This document shows positions 30,183 to 38,164 of a DNA stretch of 64,000 nucleotides, one piece after another. Under the pieces are notes generated by a model. The model did not search any database. It was not told the DNA's origin and worked only from the letters and a program-made list of their open reading frames with translations. Numbering within the stretch: the first letter of the stretch is position 1; each line of letters starts with the position of its first letter. Source of the stretch: Pseudomonas wayambapalatensis (GTDB lineage: Bacteria > Pseudomonadota > Gammaproteobacteria > Pseudomonadales > Pseudomonadaceae); assembly GCA_014268975.2 (NCBI GenBank), contig CP077096.1:615001-679000 (forward strand), given 5' to 3'. Position numbers and translations under genes: made by a program.

Positions 30183-30952
30183 CAGGGCTTGATTCCCCGG
30201 TGCACGGCGACGATGCCGCTGGTCATGTTGTGGTAGGTGACGCGGTCGAAGCCGGCATCGACCATCATGCTTTTCAGCGTTTCCTGGTCGGGGTGCATAC
30301 GGATCGATTCGGCCAGGTAGCGATAGCTTTCCGAGTCGTTGGTGATCAGTTTGCCGGCCAGGGGCATGAAGGCGAAGGAGTAGGCATCGTAGGCGCGCGA
30401 CATCAGTTTGTTGGTGGGTTTGGAGAACTCCAGCACCAGCAGGCGGCCGCCGGGCTTGAGCACACGCAGCATCGAACGGATGGCTTCATCCTTGTGCGTC
30501 ACGTTGCGCAGGCCGAAAGCGATGGTCACGCAGTCGAAGTGGTTGTCGGGGAAGGGCAGCTTTTCCGCATCGGCCTGGACGAACTCGATGTTGCCGGCCA
30601 CGCCACGGTCGAGCAGGCGATCACGGCCGACCTTGAGCATCGATTCGTTGATGTCGGCCAGTACGACCTGGCCGGTCGGGCCGACCAGGCGCGAGAACTT
30701 GGCTGCCAGGTCGCCGGTGCCGCCAGCGATGTCGAGCACGCGGTTGCCGGTGCGCACACCGGACAGCTCGATGGTGAAGCGCTTCCACAGGCGGTGCAGG
30801 CCGCCGGAGAGCACATCGTTCATCAGGTCGTACTTGGCGGCCACGGAGTGGAAGACCTCGGCGACCTTCTTCGCCTTCTGGCTCTCGGGGACGTCCTGGT
30901 AGCCAAAGTGGGTGGTGGGTTCGGCGTGGTCGCCTTTGCGCTGGTCGTTCAT
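30182..30952 (-). CDS. ubiE: Ubiquinone/menaquinone C-methyltransferase UbiE
   Basis: SAM-dependent methyltransferase that C-methylates 2-polyprenyl-6-methoxy-benzoquinol in ubiquinone synthesis. The 256-residue protein has the SAM site [12 protein letters not shown], the family signatures [20 protein letters not shown] and NVTHKDEAI, and ends [24 protein letters not shown] precedes the ATG at 30952. It is the first gene of the ubiE-ubiJ-ubiB-hisI-hisE-tatABC-rsmE-like set, divergent from the small PHA-system gene. Confidence 0.97.
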   Translation of the reverse strand: MNDQRKGDHAEPTTHFGYQDVPESQKAKKVAEVFHSVAAKYDLMNDVLSGGLHRLWKRFTIELSGVRTGNRVLDIAGGTGDLAAKFSRLVGPTGQVVLADINESMLKVGRDRLLDRGVAGNIEFVQADAEKLPFPDNHFDCVTIAFGLRNVTHKDEAIRSMLRVLKPGGRLLVLEFSKPTNKLMSRAYDAYSFAFMPLAGKLITNDSESYRYLAESIRMHPDQETLKSMMVDAGFDRVTYHNMTSGIVAVHRGIKP

Positions 30953-31076
30953 ATCGCTTCACCGGAAAAAATTACCGCCATTCTAGGGTGAACGGGCGGA
31001 TTTGTCTTGGCGGGGTGTGCCGTGTCGCGGGCGCGGGCATAATGCCGATTATGTCTTCATTGCCTGGATACCCCGA

Positions 31077-31352
31077 ATGACTCAGATCAGCGTCGAACGC
31101 AAACATTCCCTCGGCCGCGAAGCTGCCCGGGCCAAGGCCGAAGGCCTGGTCGACAAGCTGTCGCGCGAGTACGACCTCAAGGCCACCTGGAACGGCGACC
31201 GCGTCGATGTCGCGCGCAGCGGCGCCAACGGTAGCGTGCACATTGGCGAGGACACCATCCGTGTCGAGCTGAAGCTGGGCATGATGCTGTCGATGATGAG
31301 CGGCACCATCAAGGGCGAGATCGAGCGCGCGCTGGACAAGGCGCTGGCCTGA
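31077..31352 (+). CDS. Polyhydroxyalkanoic acid system family protein
   Basis: Small 91-residue protein matching the PHA-granule-region family (PHA_gran_rgn) that accompanies pseudomonad PHA loci. It begins MTQISVERKHSLGREAARAK and has no membrane helix or signal. Its function is unknown; an association with PHA is inferred only from conserved location next to phaI-phaF. The ATG at 31077 is used; earlier in-frame codons would add unrelated residues. The Shine-Dalgarno is weak. Confidence 0.85.
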   Translation: MTQISVERKHSLGREAARAKAEGLVDKLSREYDLKATWNGDRVDVARSGANGSVHIGEDTIRVELKLGMMLSMMSGTIKGEIERALDKALA

Positions 31353-31389
31353 GGCGCGGGGCTGCACGGCGACCCTGGCCCTTCACCTT

Positions 31390-31416
31390 AGGGTGAGAAT
31401 TCTAATTTCCCACCCT
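31390..31416 (+). promoter_or_regulatory. Candidate PhaD operator upstream of phaI
   Basis: The imperfect palindrome AGGGTGAGAA (31390-31399), 7-bp spacer, TTCCCACCCT (31407-31416) has arms matching at 9 of 10 positions. It sits about 70-95 bp before phaI. PhaD of P. putida is known to bind inverted half-sites in the phaI promoter. The palindrome is seen; assignment to PhaD is inferred from position and from phaD lying in the same cluster. Confidence 0.55.
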
Positions 31417-31483
31417 ATCTTCATGCTCAAGCCCGCATTCCAAGGGCAGTTCCTCCATCCACACCGAACGTGAGGTGCAGAGC

Positions 31484-31906
31484 ATGGCCAAGTTGACCCT
31501 GAAAAAGAAAGAAGACGCCCAGGACAGCACCCTGAGCGAAGTGCGCGGCTACGCGCGCAAGATCTGGCTCGCCGGCGTCGGCGCTTACGCCCGTGTCGGC
31601 CAGGAAGGCTCGGAGTACTTCAAGGAGCTGGTCAAGGCCGGTGAAGTCGTCGAGAAACGCGGCAAGAAAACCCTCGACAAGAAGCTCGACGCGGCCAACG
31701 GCCAGCTCGACGAAGCGGCCGAGGAAGTGAGCCGGGTACGCGGCAAGGTCGAGGTCCAGCTCGACAAAATCGAAAAGGCTTTCGACGCACGGGTGGCCCG
31801 CGCCTTGAATCGCATCGGCATTCCGTCTAAACATGACGTTGAGGCGTTGTCCATCAAACTCGAACAGCTGACCGAGTTGCTCGAGCGTGTCGCGCGCAAA
31901 CCATAA
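31484..31906 (+). CDS. phaI: PHA granule-associated phasin PhaI
   Basis: Phasin of 140 residues that coats medium-chain-length PHA granules. It is Lys/Glu-rich, with the phasin pattern RGYARKIWLAGVGAYARVGQEG shared with PhaF and a C-terminal coiled coil (DVEALSIKLEQLTELLERV). The start at 31484 has GAGG 8 nt upstream; the GTG at 31475 is rejected. phaF begins 10 bp after its stop, on the same strand. Confidence 0.95.
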   Translation: MAKLTLKKKEDAQDSTLSEVRGYARKIWLAGVGAYARVGQEGSEYFKELVKAGEVVEKRGKKTLDKKLDAANGQLDEAAEEVSRVRGKVEVQLDKIEKAFDARVARALNRIGIPSKHDVEALSIKLEQLTELLERVARKP

Positions 31907-31916
31907 GGAGAGCAGG

Positions 31917-32756
31917 ATGGCTGGCAAGAAGAACACCGAAAAAGAAGGCAGCTCCTGGATCGGCGGGATCGAGAAGTACTCCCGCAAGATCTGGCTGGCT
32001 GGTCTGGGGATCTACTCCAAGGTCGACCAGGATGGTCCCAAGCTGTTCGATTCGCTGGTGAAGGACGGCGAGAAGGCTGAAAAGCAGGCGAAGAAGGATG
32101 CCGTTGCGGCCAAGTCGGCGACGACCTCGCGGGTCTCCGATGTGAAGGATCGCGCGCTGGGCAAGTGGAGCGAGCTGGAAGAGGCGTTCGACAAGCGTCT
32201 GAACAGTGCAATCTCGCGCCTGGGCGTCCCCAGCCGTAACGAGATCAAGGCGCTGCACCAGCAGGTCGACAGCCTGACCAAGCAGATCGAGAAGTTGACC
32301 GGCGCCTCGGTGGCACCGGCGTCCAAGGCTGCCGCGAGCAAGACCGCTGCCAAGCCGTTGGCCAAGGCTGCGGCAAAACCCGCCGCAAAACCCGCCGCCA
32401 AGCCGGCTGCCAAGACTGCGGCGGCAAAACCGGCTGCCAAGCCTGCAGTTAAGGCCGCTGCGGCAAAACCGGCTGCCAAGCCTGCAGTTAAGGCCGCTGC
32501 GGCAAAACCTGCAGCCAAGACCGCTGCGGCGAAGCCGGCTGCCAAGCCTGCTGCAGCCAAACCGGCCGCCAAGCCCGCTGCCAAACCGGCTGCAGCCAAG
32601 AAACCTGCAGTGAAGAAAGCCCCGGCCAAGCCTGCGGCCGCGAAACCGGTCGCTGCCAAGCCCGCAGCTCCGGCCGCTGCTGCGGCGCCAGCACCGAGCG
32701 CCGTACCGGCTGGCAATACGCCGTCGGCACCGGTGAGTTCAGCCGGCCAAAGCTGA
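31917..32756 (+). CDS. phaF: PHA granule-associated, histone-like phasin PhaF
   Basis: Two-domain phasin that binds PHA granules through its N-terminal half and DNA through a histone-H1-like C-terminus, helping granule segregation at division. The 279-residue product has the phasin block YSRKIWLAGLGIYSKVDQDG, a leucine-zipper-like stretch near 105-125, and from about 140 onward many AAKPA-type repeats. A 39-bp tandem duplication inside the repeats (32421-32498) adds 13 residues. AAGGAG lies 6 nt before the ATG at 31917. The product is somewhat longer than the ~255-residue KT2440 protein, from memory. Confidence 0.96.
   Translation: MAGKKNTEKEGSSWIGGIEKYSRKIWLAGLGIYSKVDQDGPKLFDSLVKDGEKAEKQAKKDAVAAKSATTSRVSDVKDRALGKWSELEEAFDKRLNSAISRLGVPSRNEIKALHQQVDSLTKQIEKLTGASVAPASKAAASKTAAKPLAKAAAKPAAKPAAKPAAKTAAAKPAAKPAVKAAAAKPAAKPAVKAAAAKPAAKTAAAKPAAKPAAAKPAAKPAAKPAAAKKPAVKKAPAKPAAAKPVAAKPAAPAAAAAPAPSAVPAGNTPSAPVSSAGQS
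32421..32498 (+). repeat. 39-bp perfect tandem duplication in phaF
   Basis: Two identical 39-bp units, 32421-32459 and 32460-32498, each encode AAKPAAKPAVKAA within the PhaF tail. The unit length keeps the reading frame. A site where slippage can change repeat number between strains. Confidence 0.9.
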
Positions 32757-32771
32757 TACCGCGGCGTGCGT

Positions 32772-32870
32772 TTCGCGGGCAAGCCCGCTCCTACAGGTAA
32801 CAGCACCGTATTCAGAAGTTACGAGGGCTGTTGTGGGAGCGGCGGTTCGCCGCTGCGACTTGCCCGCGAA
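32772..32870. repeat. Paired REP units between convergent phaF and phaD
   Basis: A TTCGCGGGCAAGCCCGCTCC unit (from 32772) and an oppositely oriented unit GGGAGCGG...CTTGCCCGCGAA (ending 32870) flank a ~35-bp centre. They lie between the stops of phaF and the convergent phaD, and can form a long hairpin acting on both transcripts. Confidence 0.75.
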
Positions 32871-32901
32871 TGCGTCAGTGGCAACAGCGCAAGTCCAGCC
32901 C

Positions 32902-33516
32902 CTACACTTCCAGATATTTCCCCGCCAACTGCTCCGCCGCCCTGCGCGCCGGCTCCTGCAGATGCGGCGCCACCAGCATCATCACCTGGTACACCACGAT
33001 CCCCACATCGCCCTCGCGTCCCAGTACCCGCTGGTAATCCAGCGAGAACAGCAGCGTCAGCGTGATCTGCTCCACCAGTTGCCCCAGCGCCTGAGTCTCG
33101 CTCACCACCAATCCCTGGCTCTTCAGGCTGGCCAGCAACGCTGCCAGGGTACGCTTGACCGCATTGATCAGCCCGCGCATGCCGCGCGCCAGCTTGGGCA
33201 GGCGGCCGGTCAGGTTCGAGAGGTCCTGGAACAGGAAGCGGTACTGCGACATGCGCTCGACGATCAGGTGCAGGAACAGCCAGTAGTCCTCGGCATCCAG
33301 GCGCACCTCCAGTGGTGGATCGAGCAGCGGCATCAACTCGTCTTCGAAGCGCTCGAACAGGCCTATGACCAGCGGCTCTTTGCCGTGGAAGTGGTAGTAG
33401 AGGTTGCCCGGGCTGATGCCCAGCTCGTTGGCGATCTCCAGGGTCGAGACGTTCGGCTCGCCCTGGCGGTTGAACAGCTCCAGGGCGCAAGCCAGGATGC
33501 GGTCGCGGGTCTTCAT
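32902..33516 (-). CDS. phaD: TetR-family regulator PhaD
   Basis: Transcription factor that activates phaC1 and phaIF in P. putida, responding to a fatty-acid metabolite. The 204-residue protein has an N-terminal TetR helix-turn-helix (VSTLEIANELGISPGNLYYHFHG) and a helical ligand domain. The ATG is 4 bp after the phaC2 stop, so it is the last gene of the phaC1-Z-C2-D operon. Its candidate operator is the palindrome upstream of phaI. Confidence 0.95.
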   Translation of the reverse strand: MKTRDRILACALELFNRQGEPNVSTLEIANELGISPGNLYYHFHGKEPLVIGLFERFEDELMPLLDPPLEVRLDAEDYWLFLHLIVERMSQYRFLFQDLSNLTGRLPKLARGMRGLINAVKRTLAALLASLKSQGLVVSETQALGQLVEQITLTLLFSLDYQRVLGREGDVGIVVYQVMMLVAPHLQEPARRAAEQLAGKYLEV

Positions 33517-33520
33517 GGGC

Positions 33521-35203
33521 TCAGCGTGCCATTACATAGGTGCCAGGGGCCGGCCCGAGCGGTGGGTAGGATGGCGTGCCCAGTTCGGCCTTCGGCGGCC
33601 TGAGGCTGCCTGAGCGGCGTGTGATCCATTCCAGCCACTGCGGCCACCAGGTGCCGTCGCTGCGGGTGGCATCGTGGAACCAGGCACGTGGGTCGCTGGA
33701 GAGCCGAGGGTTTTCCAGGTAATAGGCCTTGGGGTTGCCAGGTGGGTTGATGATGCTCTGGATGTGCCCGCTGTGCGACAGCACGAAGCGGCGCTCGCCG
33801 CCCAGCAGCAGGGCCGAGCGGTACACCGCGTCCCAAGGGGTGATGTGATCGTTGCTGCCGGCCACGGTGAAGCTGTCGACCGTGACTTGCCCGAGGTCGA
33901 TCGGGGTGCCGCACACCTCCAGGCCGCCCGGCTGCACCAGCGGGTTGAGCTTGAAGAAGTCCAGCAACTCGCCGTGCAGGGCGGCAGGCAGGCGGGTGTT
34001 ATCGGCGTTCCAGTAGAGGATGTCGAAGGCCGGTGGTGTCTTGCCGAGCAGGTAGTTGTTGACCCAGTAGTTCCAGATCAGGTCGTTGGGGCGCATCCAG
34101 GCGAAGATGCGCGCCACTTCACCGCCGTCCAGCACGCCGCGTTGGTAGGAGCGGCGCTTGGAGGCTTCGAGTGTCTGCTCGTCGGCGAACAGGCTGGCAG
34201 GGCTGTCGAACTGGGTGTCGAGCAGGCTCACCAGGTAGGTGGCGCTGCGCACTTTGCGCAAGCGCCCCTTGACCTGCAGATGCCCCTGCAGCGCGGCCAT
34301 GGTCAGCCCGCCGGCACAGGCGCCCATGAGGTTGGGATCGCGGTTGCCGCTGATGCTGCGACAGGCATCCAGCGCTTCCTCCAGCGCCTGGACGTAGCTC
34401 GACAGGCCCCATTCGCGGTGGCATGGGTCGGGGTTGCGCCAACTGACCATGAACACCTGCAGGCCGTTCTTGAGCATGTATTGCACGAAGCTGTTGGTCG
34501 GCCCCAGGTCGAACACGTAGAACTTGTTGATCTGCGGCGGCACCACCAGCAGGGGGCGGGTGTACTGTTTCTCGCTCATCGGCTTGTACTGGATCAGTTC
34601 CAGCAGCTCGTTGCGAAACACCACCGCGCCAGGGGTGGCGGCCAGGTTGCTGCCGACTTCGAAGGCGCGATCGTCGACCTGGCGCGGCAGGCCGTCGTTG
34701 TGGCGCAGGTCGTCGAGCAGGTGGGCGAGACCGCGCACCACGCTCTGGCCACCAGTGTTGAGCATCTCCTTGATCGCCAGTGGGTTGAGCAGCGAGTTGC
34801 TTGGCGACACGGCATCGGTGAGCAGGTTGAACAGAAAGTGCGCGCGGGCTCGGTCGTCATCGTCCAGCGAGCTTTCCTCGATCCACTGACGGGTCTGCTT
34901 CTGCCACGCCAGGTAGGCCTGCAGGCCGCGCCGGTAGAAGGGGTTCTGGCTCCAGGTCGGATCGCTGAAACGCGCGTCCCGAGGGTGCGGCTGGTGGGGT
35001 GTGTCGCCGAGCAGCACGCGGCCCAGCTGGCCACCGAGGTTCAGCAGGTGGTGGGCGGTGTGCAGCGGGTTGCGCAGGCCGATGCGTCCTACCTGACGCA
35101 GGGTCGAGATCAGGTCGCGGCCGCGCAGGCCGGCGATGGCGTTCTGCACGTTCATGCTGGTGGCCGGGATCGGTGTCGTCCCCTTTGCCGGTTTGTCCTT
35201 CAT
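33521..35203 (-). CDS. phaC2: Class II PHA synthase PhaC2
   Basis: Polymerises (R)-3-hydroxyacyl-CoA (C6-C14) into PHA on the granule surface. The 560-residue enzyme has the lipase-like box GACAGG with nucleophile Cys296, the class II blocks RPLLVVPPQINKFYVFDL and WRNPDPCHREWGL, and C-terminal SGHIQSIINPPGNPKAYY with catalytic His. The start at 35203 has GAGGGA upstream; the open frame before it contains REP sequence and is not coding. It is separated from phaZ by a REP hairpin. Confidence 0.97.
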   Translation of the reverse strand: MKDKPAKGTTPIPATSMNVQNAIAGLRGRDLISTLRQVGRIGLRNPLHTAHHLLNLGGQLGRVLLGDTPHQPHPRDARFSDPTWSQNPFYRRGLQAYLAWQKQTRQWIEESSLDDDDRARAHFLFNLLTDAVSPSNSLLNPLAIKEMLNTGGQSVVRGLAHLLDDLRHNDGLPRQVDDRAFEVGSNLAATPGAVVFRNELLELIQYKPMSEKQYTRPLLVVPPQINKFYVFDLGPTNSFVQYMLKNGLQVFMVSWRNPDPCHREWGLSSYVQALEEALDACRSISGNRDPNLMGACAGGLTMAALQGHLQVKGRLRKVRSATYLVSLLDTQFDSPASLFADEQTLEASKRRSYQRGVLDGGEVARIFAWMRPNDLIWNYWVNNYLLGKTPPAFDILYWNADNTRLPAALHGELLDFFKLNPLVQPGGLEVCGTPIDLGQVTVDSFTVAGSNDHITPWDAVYRSALLLGGERRFVLSHSGHIQSIINPPGNPKAYYLENPRLSSDPRAWFHDATRSDGTWWPQWLEWITRRSGSLRPPKAELGTPSYPPLGPAPGTYVMAR

Positions 35204-35240
35204 GGCAACAATCCCTCGTCGATCCTTGTCTGCGGTGTCG

Positions 35241-35303
35241 CCTTCGCGGGCAAGCCCGCTCCCACCTGCACCGGATCCGTGGGAGCGGGCTTGCCCGCGA
35301 AGG
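35241..35303. repeat. REP hairpin between phaZ and phaC2
   Basis: A 25-bp perfect stem, 35241-35265 with 35279-35303, with a 13-nt loop: two inverted copies of CCTTCGCGGGCAAGCCCGCT. It lies within the pha operon and may separate phaC1-phaZ from phaC2-phaD expression. Confidence 0.85.
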
Positions 35304-35339
35304 CAGCACCGCCGAGTAACTGAATGTCCTAGCGCCCGC

Positions 35340-36191
35340 TCACCTCCGAGCCACCGGCCGCGGATGCATGACCGCACGCTGGCGCTCTTCCTGGAGGAAT
35401 TTCATGATGATCGGAGCGACGGCCTCGGCGCGGGTAATCAGAAAAAGATGGCCGTCGTCGATTATGTGTAGCTGGGCATTGGGAATCCGCCAGGCCAGCA
35501 GGCGCATGTTGATCAGCGGAATCAACGGGTCATCGTCGCCGGCCAGCACCAGGGTCGGCTGGTGGATCTTGTGCAGCCAGTGGATGCTCGTCCAGCCAAG
35601 CCCGGCGAACAGTTGCCAGTAGTAGCCGGTCTTGCCGCCGGAACGCACCTTGGAGGCGTGGTGCAGCGCCAGGTCCGGGTCGCGGCGGAAGGCGCCGCCA
35701 TAAATCATCGGTGCGATGCGGATCACGTGCGATGGCTGCACATAGCGCCGCGGGCTGGCCATCATCCACAGCACCTTGGGCTTGCCGGGCACCATGAAGG
35801 CCCCGGCGGCAGTGGCGGCGAGCACCAGTTTCTTGCAGCGCTCGGGATAGTCGTGGGCAAACTGCTGGGCCAGCGCCCCGCCCCAGGACACGCCGATGAC
35901 ATTGACCTGGCCGTAGTCCAGGTAGTCGAGCATGCGCGCGGTGAGCTTGGCCAGGCCTGGAAAGCGGTAGGGGTGGCGGGGTGTCGAGGAGCCGCCGACA
36001 CCGGGGACGTCGAAGGCGATGACTTCCAGGTCCGGGTCCAGCGCCTCGATGAACGGGAACACCAGCTCGAGGTTGGCGCCAATGCCGTTGAAGATCAGCA
36101 GCGGCGTCAGATGTGGCTTGCCGGGGCGGACGGCGGTGCGGATGGACTGGTTGTCCAGCTCGACGGTCCTGAATACGTAGGGTTGCGACAT
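35340..36191 (-). CDS. phaZ: Intracellular medium-chain-length PHA depolymerase PhaZ
   Basis: Serine hydrolase that mobilises stored PHA to hydroxyacids on the granule. The 283-residue alpha/beta-hydrolase has the nucleophile elbow GVSWGG with Ser102, FDVPGVGGSSTP near 60, DDDPLIPL (catalytic Asp) and DDGHLFL (catalytic His). This agrees with the KT2440 enzyme. It lies between phaC1 and phaC2, so synthesis and degradation genes are co-transcribed. Confidence 0.97.
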   Translation of the reverse strand: MSQPYVFRTVELDNQSIRTAVRPGKPHLTPLLIFNGIGANLELVFPFIEALDPDLEVIAFDVPGVGGSSTPRHPYRFPGLAKLTARMLDYLDYGQVNVIGVSWGGALAQQFAHDYPERCKKLVLAATAAGAFMVPGKPKVLWMMASPRRYVQPSHVIRIAPMIYGGAFRRDPDLALHHASKVRSGGKTGYYWQLFAGLGWTSIHWLHKIHQPTLVLAGDDDPLIPLINMRLLAWRIPNAQLHIIDDGHLFLITRAEAVAPIIMKFLQEERQRAVMHPRPVARR

Positions 36192-36251
36192 GCGCCTGAC
36201 TCTGTGATGAATGAAGCGCCGCAGCCCGCCGGGTGGCCGCGGCGGTGCGAC

Positions 36252-37931
36252 TCAACGCTCGTGCACGTAGGTCCCCGGGGCCGCTTCGCCCGCGCTGTAG
36301 GCGCGATTGCCCAGGCGTGTCGGTGCTTTCTTCAGCTCACCGGCGCGTTCACCCAGCCAAGCCTGCCAGTGCAGCCACCAGGAGTCGGCGTGCTTGATCG
36401 CGTTCTCCTGCCAGGCCAACGGGTCGTCCGGGCGGTCTTCACCGGTCAGGAAACGCGCCTTGGGGTTGCCTGGCGGGTTGAGAATGCTCTGGATATGGCC
36501 GCTGTTGGAGAGCACGAACTCGATCTTGCCGCCGAACAGGTGCGCCGAGCGGTAGCACGACTGCCAGGGGGTGATGTGGTCGGCGGTGCCGGCGACGCTG
36601 TAGATGTCGCACTGCACTTTCTTCAGGTCGATGGCGGTGCCGCAGACTTCCAGCGCGTCGGCGCGGGTCAGCGGGTTGGTCTTGAACATCTCGATCAGGT
36701 CGCCGTGGAAGGCGGCCGGCAGGCGTGTGGTGTCGTTGTTCCAGAACAGGATGTCGAAGATCGGCGGCTCGTTGCCGAGCAGGTAGTTGTTGACCCAGTA
36801 GTTCCAGATCAGGTCGTTGGGGCGCATCCAGGCGAACACCTTGGCCATGTCGCTGCCTTCGAGCACGCCGGCCTGGTAGGAGTGGCGCTTGGCGGCTTCG
36901 AGGGTCTGTTCGTCGACGAACAGTGCCACTTGGGTATCGACCGTGGTGTCGAGCACGCTCACCAGCAAGGTCAGCGAGTTGACCTTGGTTTCGCCCAGTG
37001 CGGCGTAGTGGCCCAGCAGCGCGGTGCAGGTGATGCCGCCGGAGCAGGCACCGAGCATGTTCAGGTCCTTGGCGCCGGTGATCGCCAGCACCGCGTCCAC
37101 CGCTTCCTTGAGGGCGTCGATGTAGGTCGACAGGCCCCACTCGCGCTGGGCCTTGGTCGGGTTGCGCCAACTGATGATGAAGGTCTGCTGGTTGGAGCGC
37201 AGGCAGAAGCGCGCCAGGCTCTTTTCCGGGCTCAGGTCGAACACGTAGAACTTGTTGATCTGTGGCGGCACCACCAGCAGCGGGCGGCTGTGCACCTGCT
37301 CGGTGATCGGCCGGTACTGGATCAGCTCCAGCACGTCGTTGCGAAACACCACAGAACCTTCGCTGGTGCCGAGGTTCTTGCCGACCTCGAAGGCTTCCAT
37401 GTTCACCTGGCTGGGCATGCCGCCATTGTTGACCATGTCCTTGGCGAGGTTGGACAGGCCGTCGAGCAGGCTCTTGCCGCCGGTCTCGAAGAAGCGTTTG
37501 ACCGCCTGGGGGTTGGCCAGCGTGTTGGTCGGCGCCATGGCTTCGGTCATAAGGTTGATGACGAACTGGCCGCGGCTGACATCCTGGGGCGACAGGTCGC
37601 TCTCGGCGATCCAGTCGTTGAGCTCCTTGCGCCAGGCCAGGTAGGTCTGCAGGTAGCGGCGATAGAGCGGATTCTGGCTCCAGGCCGGATCGCTGAAGCG
37701 ACGGTCGTCGCTCTCGGGATGCAGGCTGGACTTGCCCAGCAGCACGTTTTTCAGCTCCAGGCCGAAATGTGCCACATGCTTGGCGCTGTGCAACGGCTGA
37801 CGCACCGCCTGGCGCAACACGGTGCGCGCGGAACTCAGCAGGTCCTTGCGACGAATGCCGATGACCGGATTCAGGCCGAGGGTGTTTTCCGAGGCCTGTT
37901 TCTGCAGCTCATCGTTGTTCTTGTTACTCAT
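36252..37931 (-). CDS. phaC1: Class II PHA synthase PhaC1
   Basis: Main medium-chain-length PHA synthase, 559 residues. It has the lipase-like box GACSGG with nucleophile Cys296, RPLLVVPPQINKFYVFDL, WRNPTKAQREWGL and the C-terminal SGHIQSILNPPGNPKARF with catalytic His. GGAG lies 8 nt before the ATG at 37931. It is the first gene of phaC1-phaZ-phaC2-phaD. The first codons contain overlapping AAnAANAA motifs, consistent with the reported Crc control of phaC1 translation. Confidence 0.97.
   Translation of the reverse strand: MSNKNNDELQKQASENTLGLNPVIGIRRKDLLSSARTVLRQAVRQPLHSAKHVAHFGLELKNVLLGKSSLHPESDDRRFSDPAWSQNPLYRRYLQTYLAWRKELNDWIAESDLSPQDVSRGQFVINLMTEAMAPTNTLANPQAVKRFFETGGKSLLDGLSNLAKDMVNNGGMPSQVNMEAFEVGKNLGTSEGSVVFRNDVLELIQYRPITEQVHSRPLLVVPPQINKFYVFDLSPEKSLARFCLRSNQQTFIISWRNPTKAQREWGLSTYIDALKEAVDAVLAITGAKDLNMLGACSGGITCTALLGHYAALGETKVNSLTLLVSVLDTTVDTQVALFVDEQTLEAAKRHSYQAGVLEGSDMAKVFAWMRPNDLIWNYWVNNYLLGNEPPIFDILFWNNDTTRLPAAFHGDLIEMFKTNPLTRADALEVCGTAIDLKKVQCDIYSVAGTADHITPWQSCYRSAHLFGGKIEFVLSNSGHIQSILNPPGNPKARFLTGEDRPDDPLAWQENAIKHADSWWLHWQAWLGERAGELKKAPTRLGNRAYSAGEAAPGTYVHER
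37914..37925 (-). promoter_or_regulatory. Crc/Hfq-type CA motifs in the phaC1 initiation region
   Basis: On the minus strand, AACAAGAACAAC at codons 3-6 of phaC1 contains two overlapping AAnAANAA matches. Crc control of phaC1 translation has been reported in P. putida (from memory), and this is the expected binding region. The motif also encodes Asn-Lys-Asn-Asn, so chance cannot be excluded. Confidence 0.55.
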
Positions 37932-38087
37932 CTACGACGCTCCGTTGTCCTGAGACGAGTACCGGCTGCCTGTGGCGGGTACACAGACGACCGCCCGGTA
38001 CTGCTGCTCGGGTGACCAGTGATAACGAACAGATGCAGGAACTTGCCAGCCCCATTGGTTACCCGACTTTCATGTAATGCGCAAGAC

Positions 38088-38108
38088 AGCCAGTCATTGG
38101 CTGTCTGT
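38088..38108. promoter_or_regulatory. Inverted repeat upstream of phaC1
   Basis: The near-perfect palindrome GACAGCCAGTCATTGGCTGTC lies about 160-175 bp upstream of the phaC1 start. It has no T-run in either direction. It could be a protein-binding site in the pha promoter region or part of the transcription end of the preceding gene. Its function is unassigned. Confidence 0.4.
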
Positions 38109-38118
38109 AAGTCATTCA

Positions 38119-38143
38119 AACAAAACGCATTAGAAAATGCGCT
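38119..38143 (-). terminator. Intrinsic terminator after the DUF971 gene
   Basis: On the minus strand, GCGCATT-TTCT-AATGCG is followed by TTTTGTTTG, 22 bp after the stop of the DUF971 gene and about 190 bp before phaC1. It separates the hslVU-DUF971 transcript from the pha operon, which must have its own promoter. Confidence 0.7.
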
Positions 38144-38164
38144 CTAACGTCTGGAAGACTTGAC

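Noticed and set aside
31008..31020. A sigma-54 type promoter before the small PHA-system gene (TGGCGGGGTGTGC).
   Set aside because: GG and GC are only 8 bp apart; the match is from GC-rich composition.
31860..31960. AAnAANAA matches in the first codons of phaI (AAAAAGAA) and phaF (AAGAAGAA).
   Set aside because: They arise from Lys/Asn-rich codons of phasins and are not at the ribosome-binding site; support is too weak to call them Crc sites.
32340..32700. Possible CRISPR-like repeat array in the phaF region.
   Set aside because: The repeats are in-frame codons for AAKPA-type protein repeats, with no unique spacers.
37960..38060. A sigma-54 type -24/-12 promoter upstream of phaC1 (minus-strand TGGCAAGTTCCTGC).
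   Set aside because: GG and GC are 9 bp apart instead of the required 10, so it does not fit the sigma-54 geometry.
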